Positions 17,056 to 25,189 of a DNA stretch of 64,000 nt are shown one piece after another. Numbering within the stretch: position 1 is the stretch's first letter; each line of letters begins with the position of its first letter. The position numbers were made by a program, and so were the translations under genes. The DNA is taken from positions 62,001-126,000 of the forward strand of contig CBDCYN010000043.1 in the NCBI GenBank assembly GCA_965224205.1. The letters are read 5' to 3'. The stretch comes from CBDCYN01 sp965224205 (GTDB lineage Bacteria; Planctomycetota; Phycisphaerae; Phycisphaerales; Phycisphaeraceae). The notes under the pieces are model-generated. The model saw only the letters and a program-made list of their open reading frames with translations, was not told the origin of the DNA and did no database searches.

Positions 17056-18360
17056 GCTTGGGGACTGCCGGATCAGGGGCACGGCCTTGAACGACTGGCC
17101 GAGAACCTGCCGGCTGTCGATCCCCATCCAATCGTCGAGGACCGCCGCGTAGATCGAGCGGAAGTCCATGGTCATTTTAAGATCCCCGGCGTCGAGGTTG
17201 GACAGACTGGGGTAGGCGCCGATAAAGCCCGGCTCCACCGCGGTCCCGAACACAAACACCGGGCCAGCGGTGCCGTGGTCGGTGCCGTCAGAGAAGTTCT
17301 GCTCGACCCTCCTGCCGAACTCACTAAACGCCACGGTCAGGACCCTGTCTTGTTGTTTAGCTGCGATTAATTCGCTGTAGAACCCGTGGATCCCCTGAGC
17401 GAAGTGCCACAGGCTCTGACCATGCAGATCGACTTGTCGAGCATGGGTGTCGAACCCGTCGATCGTCACGTAATAAACCTCAGCGGGGCAGCGGGCCGCA
17501 ATCAACCTCGCCACAAGACGTAGCTGGTCCGCCAACCGACCCCCAGGGAAACCGGTGAGGACTTCCTGGAGATCCACCTGGTTGATATACCTCGACACGT
17601 TCTGGGTATGAGTCGCCAATCGCCAGACGTAATCCAGCTGAGACGCGGTTGCGGCGGAGGGTTCTGGTTGCTGAGGATTGGCCGCCACCTGGATCTGATT
17701 GTAAGCCTTTTTTATCGCTTCGTTTAATTCGGATCCGGCCCATTGGCCCTGCCCTGGACGGCTCATGACCCAAGGCTGCGGGTCTCGGCCCTGGAAGACG
17801 ATCGGGACCTCACGACCGATCGCGATACAACGCAGCGCCCGTTCACGGTCGCTTAGCTGGGCATCGGACGACCGCAAAGCCGCAGCGACCCACCCGACCG
17901 CTGGCTCGTCCCGATTCGAGGTATCGCCGGTGTGCCAGACACGCCGGCTACCCTCATGGGACCGGTCCGGTCTGGGGTAACCTACCCCGTGGATCACCGC
18001 GGCCATGTCGTGATCGAGCAGCTCCTTGATGGCGCCCAGCTCGGGGTGCAGGCCCAACCCGTCCGATTGTTTAATCTTGAGGACCTGTTGAGGATCGATC
18101 GCGATGTTGGGCCGGGCGCGGTAATACTCTCGCGAGCCGTACGGGATGACCGTGTTCAGCCCATCGTTACCGCCGCCGAGCTCGATGAGGACCAAGACCC
18201 GTGGCGGGGTAGCGGCTTGACCGTCGGCGTGAGTCAGGGTCGAGTCCTGGGCGGCCCAGACGGGCGTGGACGGCCCAGATACTGACCCGATGAGAGCCGT
18301 CGCCACCGCGGCGCCCGTCTCGATAAACTCTCGGCGAGAAAAATCATTGCGTCCGCTCAT
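17038..18360 (-). CDS. DUF1501 family secreted protein (Tat signal)
   Basis: A 440-residue protein of the DUF1501 family (alkaline-phosphatase-like fold, function unknown). The start MSGRNDFSRREFIETGAAVA contains a twin-arginine signal, so it is likely exported folded. Family features are LVLIELGGGNDGLNTVIPYG, YRARPNIAI, and the C-terminal FSEFGRRVEQN and DGTDHGTAGPVFVFG. The ATG at 18360 places the Tat signal at the N-terminus; an upstream start at 18405 does not. It follows the DUF1800 gene on the same strand, the usual pairing for these families in planctomycetes. Its last codons lie in a repeat element. Confidence 0.9.
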   Translation of the reverse strand: MSGRNDFSRREFIETGAAVATALIGSVSGPSTPVWAAQDSTLTHADGQAATPPRVLVLIELGGGNDGLNTVIPYGSREYYRARPNIAIDPQQVLKIKQSDGLGLHPELGAIKELLDHDMAAVIHGVGYPRPDRSHEGSRRVWHTGDTSNRDEPAVGWVAAALRSSDAQLSDRERALRCIAIGREVPIVFQGRDPQPWVMSRPGQGQWAGSELNEAIKKAYNQIQVAANPQQPEPSAATASQLDYVWRLATHTQNVSRYINQVDLQEVLTGFPGGRLADQLRLVARLIAARCPAEVYYVTIDGFDTHARQVDLHGQSLWHFAQGIHGFYSELIAAKQQDRVLTVAFSEFGRRVEQNFSDGTDHGTAGPVFVFGTAVEPGFIGAYPSLSNLDAGDLKMTMDFRSIYAAVLDDWMGIDSRQVLGQSFKAVPLIRQSPSDTAPG

Positions 18361-18496
18361 GGGCGGTCCCCCCTGGCCTGTATCACCATCGCCGGTTTCG
18401 GGCACCGGTGGTGGGTCGTTTCCCGGGCAAGCGAAACGTGCCCCACCGGGTCGCTTGAATGATGACCCTCGGTACCGCGGGTTTCATACGCAGGGA

Positions 18497-19978
18497 TTAA
18501 CATAGCTGGTACTCCGGCACGGTCGTGATCAGCAGCAGCACCGCGATCAAGGTATGGCTGGTGATCTTCTTGCGCTTGCGGATAAAGTCCAGCAGAGCCC
18601 CGCGTCGCTCTGGGGCCAGCGGGACCGTGAGCATCATCCCCGACAGGTAGTCCACCACCGCCTCACCCGACGCCACGGGCAGGTTCTCTAACAGCGGCTG
18701 GGGGTCGTAGCCGATCCCGGCCGCGGACCACTGCCGGGACCCGGCCAGCTTGCCCGTGATGAGATACGCGCAGAGGTTGTGCCGCGCCCGGAGGGTGGCG
18801 TTATTGAGCCATGATCGGCCCGTTGGCCAGCCGTGGTACGAGGGCGGCTCGAACAGGCGCTGCCCCATCCGCTTCATCAGCAGGGTGATTTTCTCCGGAT
18901 CGCGGGGGGGCGTGCGGAGCAACCGGGCGGTGCCGATCAAGAGTTGAGTGGGGGTCTTGATCTTGTTGCCCACGATCCCGGGGTCGTAAAAGTGCTGGCT
19001 CTTGAAGACCCGCTTGAGCACCGCGGCGATCTTGAAACGGTAATCGGCCAGCAGCCTGGCCATCTCCTGGACCACGGCGGCCGACGCGGCGTCGGTGGGG
19101 TCGTCTAGATCCGCTACGAAGTGGTCGTAGAAGCGGCGGGCCACCCACGCGTGACAGGCCGGTTTGCGCAACAGCAGCGCGGCCAGGTCGTCCCCGTTGA
19201 GGTTGCCCCGTTCCCCCAGAACCGCTTTGGGGCCCTGGTCATGGATCTCCGCGTGGTAGAAGAAGCTATTGTCGTGGACGCCATAACCGGTCAAGGCTTT
19301 GGCGCTATCCCGGACGTCCCGCGAGGTGAAGCGGTCCGGGCCCAGCGCGAACCGTTCAAGCAACACGCCGGCCATTTGCTCGTTGGGCGCGGCCTTGTGG
19401 TTCGAATCGTTGTTGAGGTACAAGAGCGTCGCCGGGTCGCGCACCACGCCCATCAGCAGGTCCGCGACGCTGCCCGACGCCCCGGCGCGGAACAGCTGAT
19501 TCTGCTGAAACATCAGGTAGCTGTCGCTGACGACCCGGTAACTCGACGGGAAGTGGCTGTGCCAAAGCAGCGTGAGGCGTTCCTCGAGAGGCCGCGGGGT
19601 CTGGACCATCCGCTCCAGCCACCACCGCTCGATCTCCCGCATCTGGAATAGGTCTTTGGCCCGGCGGCGCTGCTGCTCGAGCTCGGTGTTCTGAAGCTCA
19701 CTCGTGTTGCCTTCACGCAGGGCCTTGGTCCGCTTGGCCCGCTCCGCGTCCGACACGGGGCGGATGATCCCGGGATCGAATTGTGGTTGTTCCAGGCCTG
19801 AGTCGTCGATGTTTTCATAATCAACGATAAAATCGACCGCTTGGTCGAGGCCCATCAGCTGCAGCGTAAGGACCTCCGCCGAGCCGCCGCCGAAGCCCGC
19901 TCGAGACAAGAGATGGGCCGCCTGCGCGTAACCGAAATCACCCGGATCGATCGGCTCTAGGGAGGTGTTGATGGCCAT
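18497..19978 (-). CDS. DUF1800 domain-containing protein
   Basis: A 493-residue DUF1800 protein. Family marks include the opening AAHLLSRAGFGGGSAEV, the central RMVQTPRPLEERLTLLWHSH, LLYLNNDSNHKAAPNEQMA and PPSYHGWPTGRSWLNNATL. The biochemical role of the family is unknown. It is transcribed before the DUF1501 gene (136-bp gap); the two families co-occur widely and are assumed to act together at the cell envelope. There is no obvious signal peptide, unlike its partner. Confidence 0.9.
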   Translation of the reverse strand: MAINTSLEPIDPGDFGYAQAAHLLSRAGFGGGSAEVLTLQLMGLDQAVDFIVDYENIDDSGLEQPQFDPGIIRPVSDAERAKRTKALREGNTSELQNTELEQQRRRAKDLFQMREIERWWLERMVQTPRPLEERLTLLWHSHFPSSYRVVSDSYLMFQQNQLFRAGASGSVADLLMGVVRDPATLLYLNNDSNHKAAPNEQMAGVLLERFALGPDRFTSRDVRDSAKALTGYGVHDNSFFYHAEIHDQGPKAVLGERGNLNGDDLAALLLRKPACHAWVARRFYDHFVADLDDPTDAASAAVVQEMARLLADYRFKIAAVLKRVFKSQHFYDPGIVGNKIKTPTQLLIGTARLLRTPPRDPEKITLLMKRMGQRLFEPPSYHGWPTGRSWLNNATLRARHNLCAYLITGKLAGSRQWSAAGIGYDPQPLLENLPVASGEAVVDYLSGMMLTVPLAPERRGALLDFIRKRKKITSHTLIAVLLLITTVPEYQLC

Positions 19979-20021
19979 GAACGGATCCTACCCCCCGGTC
20001 GGTCGTCTGCTCAGGTTATTG

Positions 20022-20125
20022 TATACCCATCCCGGATGAAATTGCGGCACGATTCGTGTACGCGGCAGGTCGTTTTCGGGGTTCAGAGCGTACCCGACGC
20101 GGTACTTTGATACGCGATGCGTATA
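20022..20125 (+). repeat. 104-bp MITE-like element, copy A (type copy)
   Basis: It begins TATACCCATCCCGGATGAAA, has the core GTGTACGCGGC and TTTCGGGGTTCAGA, then CCCGACGCGGTAC, and ends GATACGCGATGCGTATA. The termini TATACCCATCCC and (reverse complement of the end) TATACGCATCGC match at 10 of 12 positions. Ten further copies lie in the window at 10664, 16951, 37116, 38903, 44469, 52512, 57366, 61522, 63314 and 63417. No reading frame is shared, so it is non-coding. Confidence 0.85.
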
Positions 20126-20457
20126 TATGGATGAATCGAGTCTCAATCCCGCCTTTCATGTTAACAGGTTTCAGCCCCTGGGGTCGACCCGAGGATGTCT
20201 GGCGGGACGGCTCGACATAGATCCTCACCCCAGACGTGTTTCTGAGGTTTGTGGAAATGCTCGTCCCTCGCCCTGTTTGTTTGCGCAGATCATCTCATCT
20301 TATGCGTTGTTGATTATCCTACATAGATAAGGATCGAGGGGATCCCAGGAAGACCCTATAGGCAATACCGGCCAAGCAGCAGCCCGCGGTTTACCCCTTC
20401 TCACACACATTCTCAGTGGACCACTCGAAAACTTGTAACGTACACAGCACTAGACTC

Positions 20458-20573
20458 TGTTTTATTGATCTTTGAATTGTTGACTTAACTGCTCTGGAGT
20501 TAGCTCGGTCCTGAAAAACCCATCTGCTGGCAAGCCTCGGAACTAAGTCAACAATTCAAAGATCAATAAAACA
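20458..20573. repeat. Perfect 30-bp inverted repeat with 56-base spacer
   Basis: The left arm at 20458-20487 (TGTTTTATTGATCTTTGAAT then TGTTGACTTA) is the exact reverse complement of 20544-20573. The arms are AT-rich in a GC-rich genome and the spacer is GC-richer, so the structure would form a long stem in RNA or a cruciform in DNA. It lies between the DUF1800 gene (start 19978) and murG (start 20811). No coding function is seen. Confidence 0.9.
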
Positions 20574-20579
20574 CGGATC

Positions 20580-20664
20580 GCGTGCCACTAGTGATTTGTC
20601 CGCCAGTGTGAGAGACCAAGAATCGTGGGTATCCGCACTGGCGGACAAATCACTAGTGGCACGC
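20580..20664. repeat. Perfect 29-bp inverted repeat with 27-base spacer
   Basis: The arm at 20580-20608 (GCGTGCCACTAGTGATTTGT then CCGCCAGTG) is the exact reverse complement of 20636-20664. It abuts the 30-bp inverted repeat, making two long hairpins in tandem. The right arm plus the following TTTTGAAAC resembles the repeats at 56921-57006 and 59585-59677. Confidence 0.9.
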
Positions 20665-20810
20665 CCAACGCTTTCAAAATGCGTTTTGAAACAAGGCCTA
20701 GGCTTGGTCAAACCGGGTGGTCACGGAGTGGTGAAGACGGGCGGCGATAGCGCACGGGTTTCAAAGCCTCGCGAGGCTGCGACGCCCCGTGAACCTTGAG
20801 TAACAGCGTG

Positions 20811-21914
20811 ATGCAACGGTCGATCTTATACGCGGGCGGCGGCACAGGCGGGCATATCTTCCCCAACCTGGCGATCCAGGAGCAAGCCCAAGAAATGGGC
20901 ATCGCCGCTGAGCCTCATTTCGCGGTCTCGATGCGGCCACTGGACGCTCAAATCATATCAGCACATGGCTGGGGGTATACCCCGGTCCCCGTTGAGCCGC
21001 TGCCCCGAGGGATAGGCGGGTTGGCCCGGTGGCCTGGGTTTGCCAAATCCTGGCGACGAAGCGTCCGTGTCGCGAGAGATCTGATCAGGCGACATCAGCC
21101 GATCGCGGTGGTGGCGACCGGCGGCTTCGTTTGCGGGCCCGTGGTCGTGGCGGCTCGACGAGCCCGGGTGCCGGTCGCGTTGGTGAACCTCGACGCGGTG
21201 GCGGGGCTGGCTAACCGAACCCTTGCGCGGCGCTCGACCACGGTGTTTACCGTGTATGACGCAGCGCTGCCGGGCCGGCGTATCGGCCTACCGCTGCGAC
21301 GAACAGCGGTAGGGCCTGGTGAACCGGGCGAGGCGCGTCAACGGCTGGGCCTCGATCCCCGGGCCCCGACGCTGTTGGTGCTCGGCGGCAGCCAAGGAGC
21401 CCGTACCGTGAACGAAATGATGCTGCAGCTGCTGCGAGACAACGCGGCGCGCCCCCCATTCCAAGGCTGGCAGGTGTTGCATTTATTGGGGACCGGGACC
21501 CGATGGGAACCCTACACCCAGGCGTATCGCCAAGCCGCGGTGGACGCGAAGGTCGAGCCGTTCCTGGATCAGATCGGGCTGGGCTGGTCGGCAGCGAGTC
21601 TCGCGATCAGCCGCGCGGGAGCCGGCAGCGTCGCCGAGGCCTGGGCCAACGCGACCCCGACGATTTTTATGCCCTACCCGCACCACCGCGATCAGCACCA
21701 GCGGTTCAACGCCCAGCCGCTGATCGAGCTCAAGGCCGCGGCCCTCTTCGAGGACCTGATCGACCCCCGCGTCAACGCTCAAAAGATCCGTGACCTGCTC
21801 TTGGGCTTAATCGAAAACGATGAAACGCGATCGGAGATGACCCGTCGGTTGCAACGGTCGTGGCCGGGCAACGGGGCCCGGGACGTCGCGCGGTGGCTGG
21901 GCGGACGATTGTGA
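20811..21914 (+). CDS. murG: UDP-GlcNAc:undecaprenyl-pyrophosphoryl-MurNAc-pentapeptide GlcNAc transferase
   Basis: A MurG glycosyltransferase of about 367 residues, which makes lipid II at the inner face of the membrane. The N-terminal glycine loop GGGTGGHIFPNLAIQ, the VVATGGFVCGPVVVAA segment, the second loop LVLGGSQGARTVNEMM and the donor-site SRAGAGSVAEAWANATPTIF are all present. ATG 20811 is preferred; a TTG at 20796 is in frame. Its presence agrees with the current view that planctomycetes make peptidoglycan. No mur or fts neighbours accompany it, so it is isolated from a dcw cluster. Prenyl synthase follows 73 bp later. Confidence 0.92.
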   Translation: MQRSILYAGGGTGGHIFPNLAIQEQAQEMGIAAEPHFAVSMRPLDAQIISAHGWGYTPVPVEPLPRGIGGLARWPGFAKSWRRSVRVARDLIRRHQPIAVVATGGFVCGPVVVAARRARVPVALVNLDAVAGLANRTLARRSTTVFTVYDAALPGRRIGLPLRRTAVGPGEPGEARQRLGLDPRAPTLLVLGGSQGARTVNEMMLQLLRDNAARPPFQGWQVLHLLGTGTRWEPYTQAYRQAAVDAKVEPFLDQIGLGWSAASLAISRAGAGSVAEAWANATPTIFMPYPHHRDQHQRFNAQPLIELKAAALFEDLIDPRVNAQKIRDLLLGLIENDETRSEMTRRLQRSWPGNGARDVARWLGGRL

Positions 21915-21987
21915 GTGTTGCGCAGGCATCTTATAATCGGTTCATTACGGCGATCGAGTGGCTAGGGTTGATGTCTGAGACGGGACC

Positions 21988-22890
21988 ATGAACAGCGTGG
22001 CTCATCAAACGAAGGCGACGGACCTGAAGCGTATGCGGCAGCCAGCGACGATGGTCGAGCGGTACCTGGAACGGTACCTGACCGAGCGTCCGTTGCCGGC
22101 CAACCTGCGCGAGGCGGTGCGGTACGCTCTTTTAGGCAGCGGCAAACGGCTTCGGCCGATCTTGACGATGCGGTCGTGTGAGGCGGTCGGGGGCAGCCTC
22201 GAATCCGCGTTGGCGCCGGCGGCGGCGATCGAGATGATCCACTGCTTTAGCCTCGTCCACGACGACCTGCCGGCGATGGACGACGACGACCTGCGTCGCG
22301 GCCGCCCGACGCTGCATAAGCACACGACCGAGGCAATGGCGATCCTGGCCGGGGATCTGATGTTCGGCCTCGCGTTCGAATTGATCGCCCAACAATTGGG
22401 TCCCGGTGACCTGCTGGGCCGCGTGTCGCTGGAATTGGCGCGGGGGGCCAATGCCATGATCGCCGGCCAGGTCTACGACACCCTGCCCGATTTCGAGCCG
22501 TCGGTCGCCCCGGTGGACCGGCTGCGGACCACGCACCGCCACAAGACCGGGGCGTTGATCGCCGCCGCGTGCCGGATGGGCGCGATGTGTGGCGGGGCCA
22601 ACGCCCGGCAGCTGCGGTCGGTGACGCAATACGCCGAGTCGATCGGCCTGATGTTCCAGGTCGTCGACGACGTGCTGGACGTGACGCAGACGACCGAGCA
22701 CCTCGGCAAGGCGGCCAACAAGGACGCCCAGAAGGGCAAGCTCACTTACCCCGGGCTTTTGGGTCTCGACGGCAGCCGGGCAGAGATCGACCGCCTCCGC
22801 GACCAAGCCCATCGGGCGCTGGACCCCCTAGGCGACCGGGCTTCGTGTTTAAGAGAGCTTTGCGACTACATGGCGGTACGCGAGAAATAA
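21988..22890 (+). CDS. ispA: Polyprenyl (farnesyl/geranylgeranyl) diphosphate synthase
   Basis: A 300-residue trans-prenyl synthase. The first aspartate-rich motif is DDLPAMDDDD (D92-D98 region) followed by LRRGRPTLH; the second is VVDDVLD (D227-D231). GSGKRLRPIL carries the isopentenyl diphosphate-binding residues. The residues before the first motif suggest a short-chain product (C15-C20), but chain length cannot be fixed by reading. It lies between murG and dxs on the same strand, as is common for ispA-dxs pairs supplying undecaprenyl phosphate and other isoprenoids. Confidence 0.88.
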   Translation: MNSVAHQTKATDLKRMRQPATMVERYLERYLTERPLPANLREAVRYALLGSGKRLRPILTMRSCEAVGGSLESALAPAAAIEMIHCFSLVHDDLPAMDDDDLRRGRPTLHKHTTEAMAILAGDLMFGLAFELIAQQLGPGDLLGRVSLELARGANAMIAGQVYDTLPDFEPSVAPVDRLRTTHRHKTGALIAAACRMGAMCGGANARQLRSVTQYAESIGLMFQVVDDVLDVTQTTEHLGKAANKDAQKGKLTYPGLLGLDGSRAEIDRLRDQAHRALDPLGDRASCLRELCDYMAVREK

Positions 22891-23015
22891 TGAGGCAGGC
22901 GTGGCGGCAACGCCGATTATTTAGGAAGAACCCGGACACGGCCTGATCGTAATAATATCTTTTTGCAGCCGTGTGGGTCGCGGTCCAGTGGGTGTAAACC
23001 TCAAGAGGAATAAGC

Positions 23016-25010
23016 ATGATCAATCAGGATTTGGCGGACTCGGGGCAGGAAAGCGGTACGGGTCTGCTGAACACGATCCAATCCCCTTCGGATCTCAAAA
23101 AGCTAGATGTCGAACAGCTGCCGCAGCTGGCCGAGGAGATCCGCCAGGCGATCTGCGATCAGGTCTCCAAGACCGGCGGCCACCTGGCCCCGAACCTGGG
23201 GGTCGTGGAGCTGACCATCGCGCTGCATTACGTGTTCGATTTTGCCCACGACCGCCTGCTGTTTGACGTCGGCCACCAGTGCTACCCGCACAAGCTGCTG
23301 ACCGGGCGTCGCCACCTGCTAGCGAAGCTGCGGCAGCGGGACGGGATGGCCGGCTTCCCCGAGCCCCGCGAAAGCCCGTACGACCTGTTTAGCGTCGGCC
23401 ACGCCGGCACCGCGATCTCCACGGCGGTGGGGATGGCCCGGGCCAGCGAATTGCAAGACGATGGCCGCCGGGTCGCGGCCCTGATTGGGGACGCGTCGAT
23501 CGTCAACGGCGTGGCGATGGAGGGCCTCAACAACGCCGGCACGCTCAAACGCCAGTTCCTGGTCGTCCTCAACGATAACGGCATGTCGATCGCCAAGCCC
23601 CAGGGCGCGATGGCGGGGTACTTCGACCGCGTCCGGGTCAACCCGCACTTCGGGGACCTCAAGAAACGCGCCCGCGAGGTGCTCAAACACCTGCCCGGTG
23701 GGTCGGCGATCGAAGAGCTCACCCACCGCGCCGGGGACATGATGAAAGCCGCGGTCGCCGCGGGGCATATGTTCGAGCAGTTCGGCCTGCTGTGCGTGGG
23801 GCCGATCGATGGCCACGACCTGCCGACCCTCATCGACATGCTTCTGGAGGTCAAGGATTTCGACCGGCCGATTTTGCTCCACTGCAAGACGGTCAAGGGC
23901 AAGGGGTTTGACTTCACCGCCGGGGACCCGACTACGTTCCACTCGCCCAAGCCGTTCGTGGTCGAGGGCTGCCGGGTGGAGCTAAAGAAAACCGGCCGGT
24001 CGTTCACCGCCGCGTTCGCCGATGCCATGATCGACGTGATGGAACGCGACGACCAGGTCTACGCCGTCACCGCCGCGATGCCCGACGGCACCGGGCTCAA
24101 CAAGGTGATCCCGAAGTTCCCGGACCGCAGCCTCGATACGGGGATATGCGAATCCCACGCGATGGATATGTGCGCGGGGCTAGCCAAATCAGGGCTCAAG
24201 CCGTTTTTTGCGGTCTACTCAACGTTTGTCCAACGGGCGATGGACCAGGTGTTTCAAGAGGTCGCTTTGCAGGGCCTGCCGGTGCGGATCTGCCTCGACC
24301 GGGCGGGGTACGTCGGCGGCGACGGGGCGGTGCACCACGGGTTTATGGATATCCCCTTGTTCGCCCCGCTGCCGGGGGTAGTGATGCTGGCGGCTAGTGA
24401 TGAACCGAACCTGCGGGCCGGGCTGGAGTTTATGCGCAACTACGACCAGGGCTGCTCGGTCATCCGCTACCCGAGGGACAACGTCGCCGGCGAGCCTCTT
24501 CAAGAAGAAGCCCCGCCTTTTGAACTGGGCAAAGCCAATCTGGTGAAGCCGGCCAAGGGATCGACGGACGGTGATCTAGCGATCCTCGCCTACGGGGTGA
24601 TGGTGTACGAAGCGGCAGCGGCGATGCGGGAGCTTGACCAGCAGGGCTACAACGTGGCGCTCTACGACGCGCGGTTCGCTAGCCCGGTCGATATCGAGCT
24701 GATCCGCAGCCTGATCGATTCGGGGGTGCCGGTTCTCACCATTGAGGACCACGCGCTGACCGGTGGCTTCGGCTCACTGGTGCTGGAAGCCTGCCACGAG
24801 CACGGGGTTTCCACCGATCGGATCCACCGCCTCGGGATGCCTAGGCGTTGGGTCTATCAAGCCAGCCGGTCGGACCAACTGGCCGAGGTCGGGCTCGATG
24901 CGGCCGGGATCGCGCGGGCGGTGCGCGGGATCGTCGATAAGAAACCCGCGGCCAAGCTGCCGATCCGCGTCCAAGCGGACCCGACGACATTAGCCAAAAC
25001 AACGCGATGA
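23016..25010 (+). CDS. dxs: 1-deoxy-D-xylulose-5-phosphate synthase
   Basis: A 664-residue thiamine-diphosphate enzyme that makes DXP from pyruvate and glyceraldehyde 3-phosphate, the entry to the MEP pathway. Visible segments are GGHLAPNLGVVELTIALHYV, DVGHQCYPHKLLTGR, the ThDP region GDASIVNGVAMEGLNNAG ending in LNDNGMSI, CDRAGYVGGDGAVHHG-like sequence in the transketolase half and ITIEDHALTGGFGS-type sequence near the end. The usual GDG of the ThDP motif reads GDA here. A ribosome site AGAGGA precedes the ATG by 6 bases. It lies 125 bp after the prenyl synthase gene. Confidence 0.95.
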   Translation: MINQDLADSGQESGTGLLNTIQSPSDLKKLDVEQLPQLAEEIRQAICDQVSKTGGHLAPNLGVVELTIALHYVFDFAHDRLLFDVGHQCYPHKLLTGRRHLLAKLRQRDGMAGFPEPRESPYDLFSVGHAGTAISTAVGMARASELQDDGRRVAALIGDASIVNGVAMEGLNNAGTLKRQFLVVLNDNGMSIAKPQGAMAGYFDRVRVNPHFGDLKKRAREVLKHLPGGSAIEELTHRAGDMMKAAVAAGHMFEQFGLLCVGPIDGHDLPTLIDMLLEVKDFDRPILLHCKTVKGKGFDFTAGDPTTFHSPKPFVVEGCRVELKKTGRSFTAAFADAMIDVMERDDQVYAVTAAMPDGTGLNKVIPKFPDRSLDTGICESHAMDMCAGLAKSGLKPFFAVYSTFVQRAMDQVFQEVALQGLPVRICLDRAGYVGGDGAVHHGFMDIPLFAPLPGVVMLAASDEPNLRAGLEFMRNYDQGCSVIRYPRDNVAGEPLQEEAPPFELGKANLVKPAKGSTDGDLAILAYGVMVYEAAAAMRELDQQGYNVALYDARFASPVDIELIRSLIDSGVPVLTIEDHALTGGFGSLVLEACHEHGVSTDRIHRLGMPRRWVYQASRSDQLAEVGLDAAGIARAVRGIVDKKPAAKLPIRVQADPTTLAKTTR

Positions 25011-25121
25011 TCATCGCTGCATATGGGTGATGATAGAACGTGGCCGGATCGGCGGATCAAGCGATCGGAGTTTTTGCTGGCCCCCCGATGTGTTTTTATC
25101 CAATCGTCGCGTGCCTCATGT

Positions 25122-25147
25122 CCGGGAACCCGTTGCTGACACGCTTG
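25122..25147 (+). repeat. REP-like motif arm
   Basis: ACCCGTTGCTGACACGC then TTGACTCG resembles the arms at 5100-5127 and 59549-59574. It lies between the convergent dxs gene and the long surface protein gene. Confidence 0.35.
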
Positions 25148-25189
25148 ACTCGCTTTGAGGCCCTACGGATGAGTCAGGGGCACTCTCCG

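Noticed and set aside
20596..20799. 67-codon open frame within the inverted repeats
   Set aside because: It is produced by the palindromic DNA itself and has no protein character.
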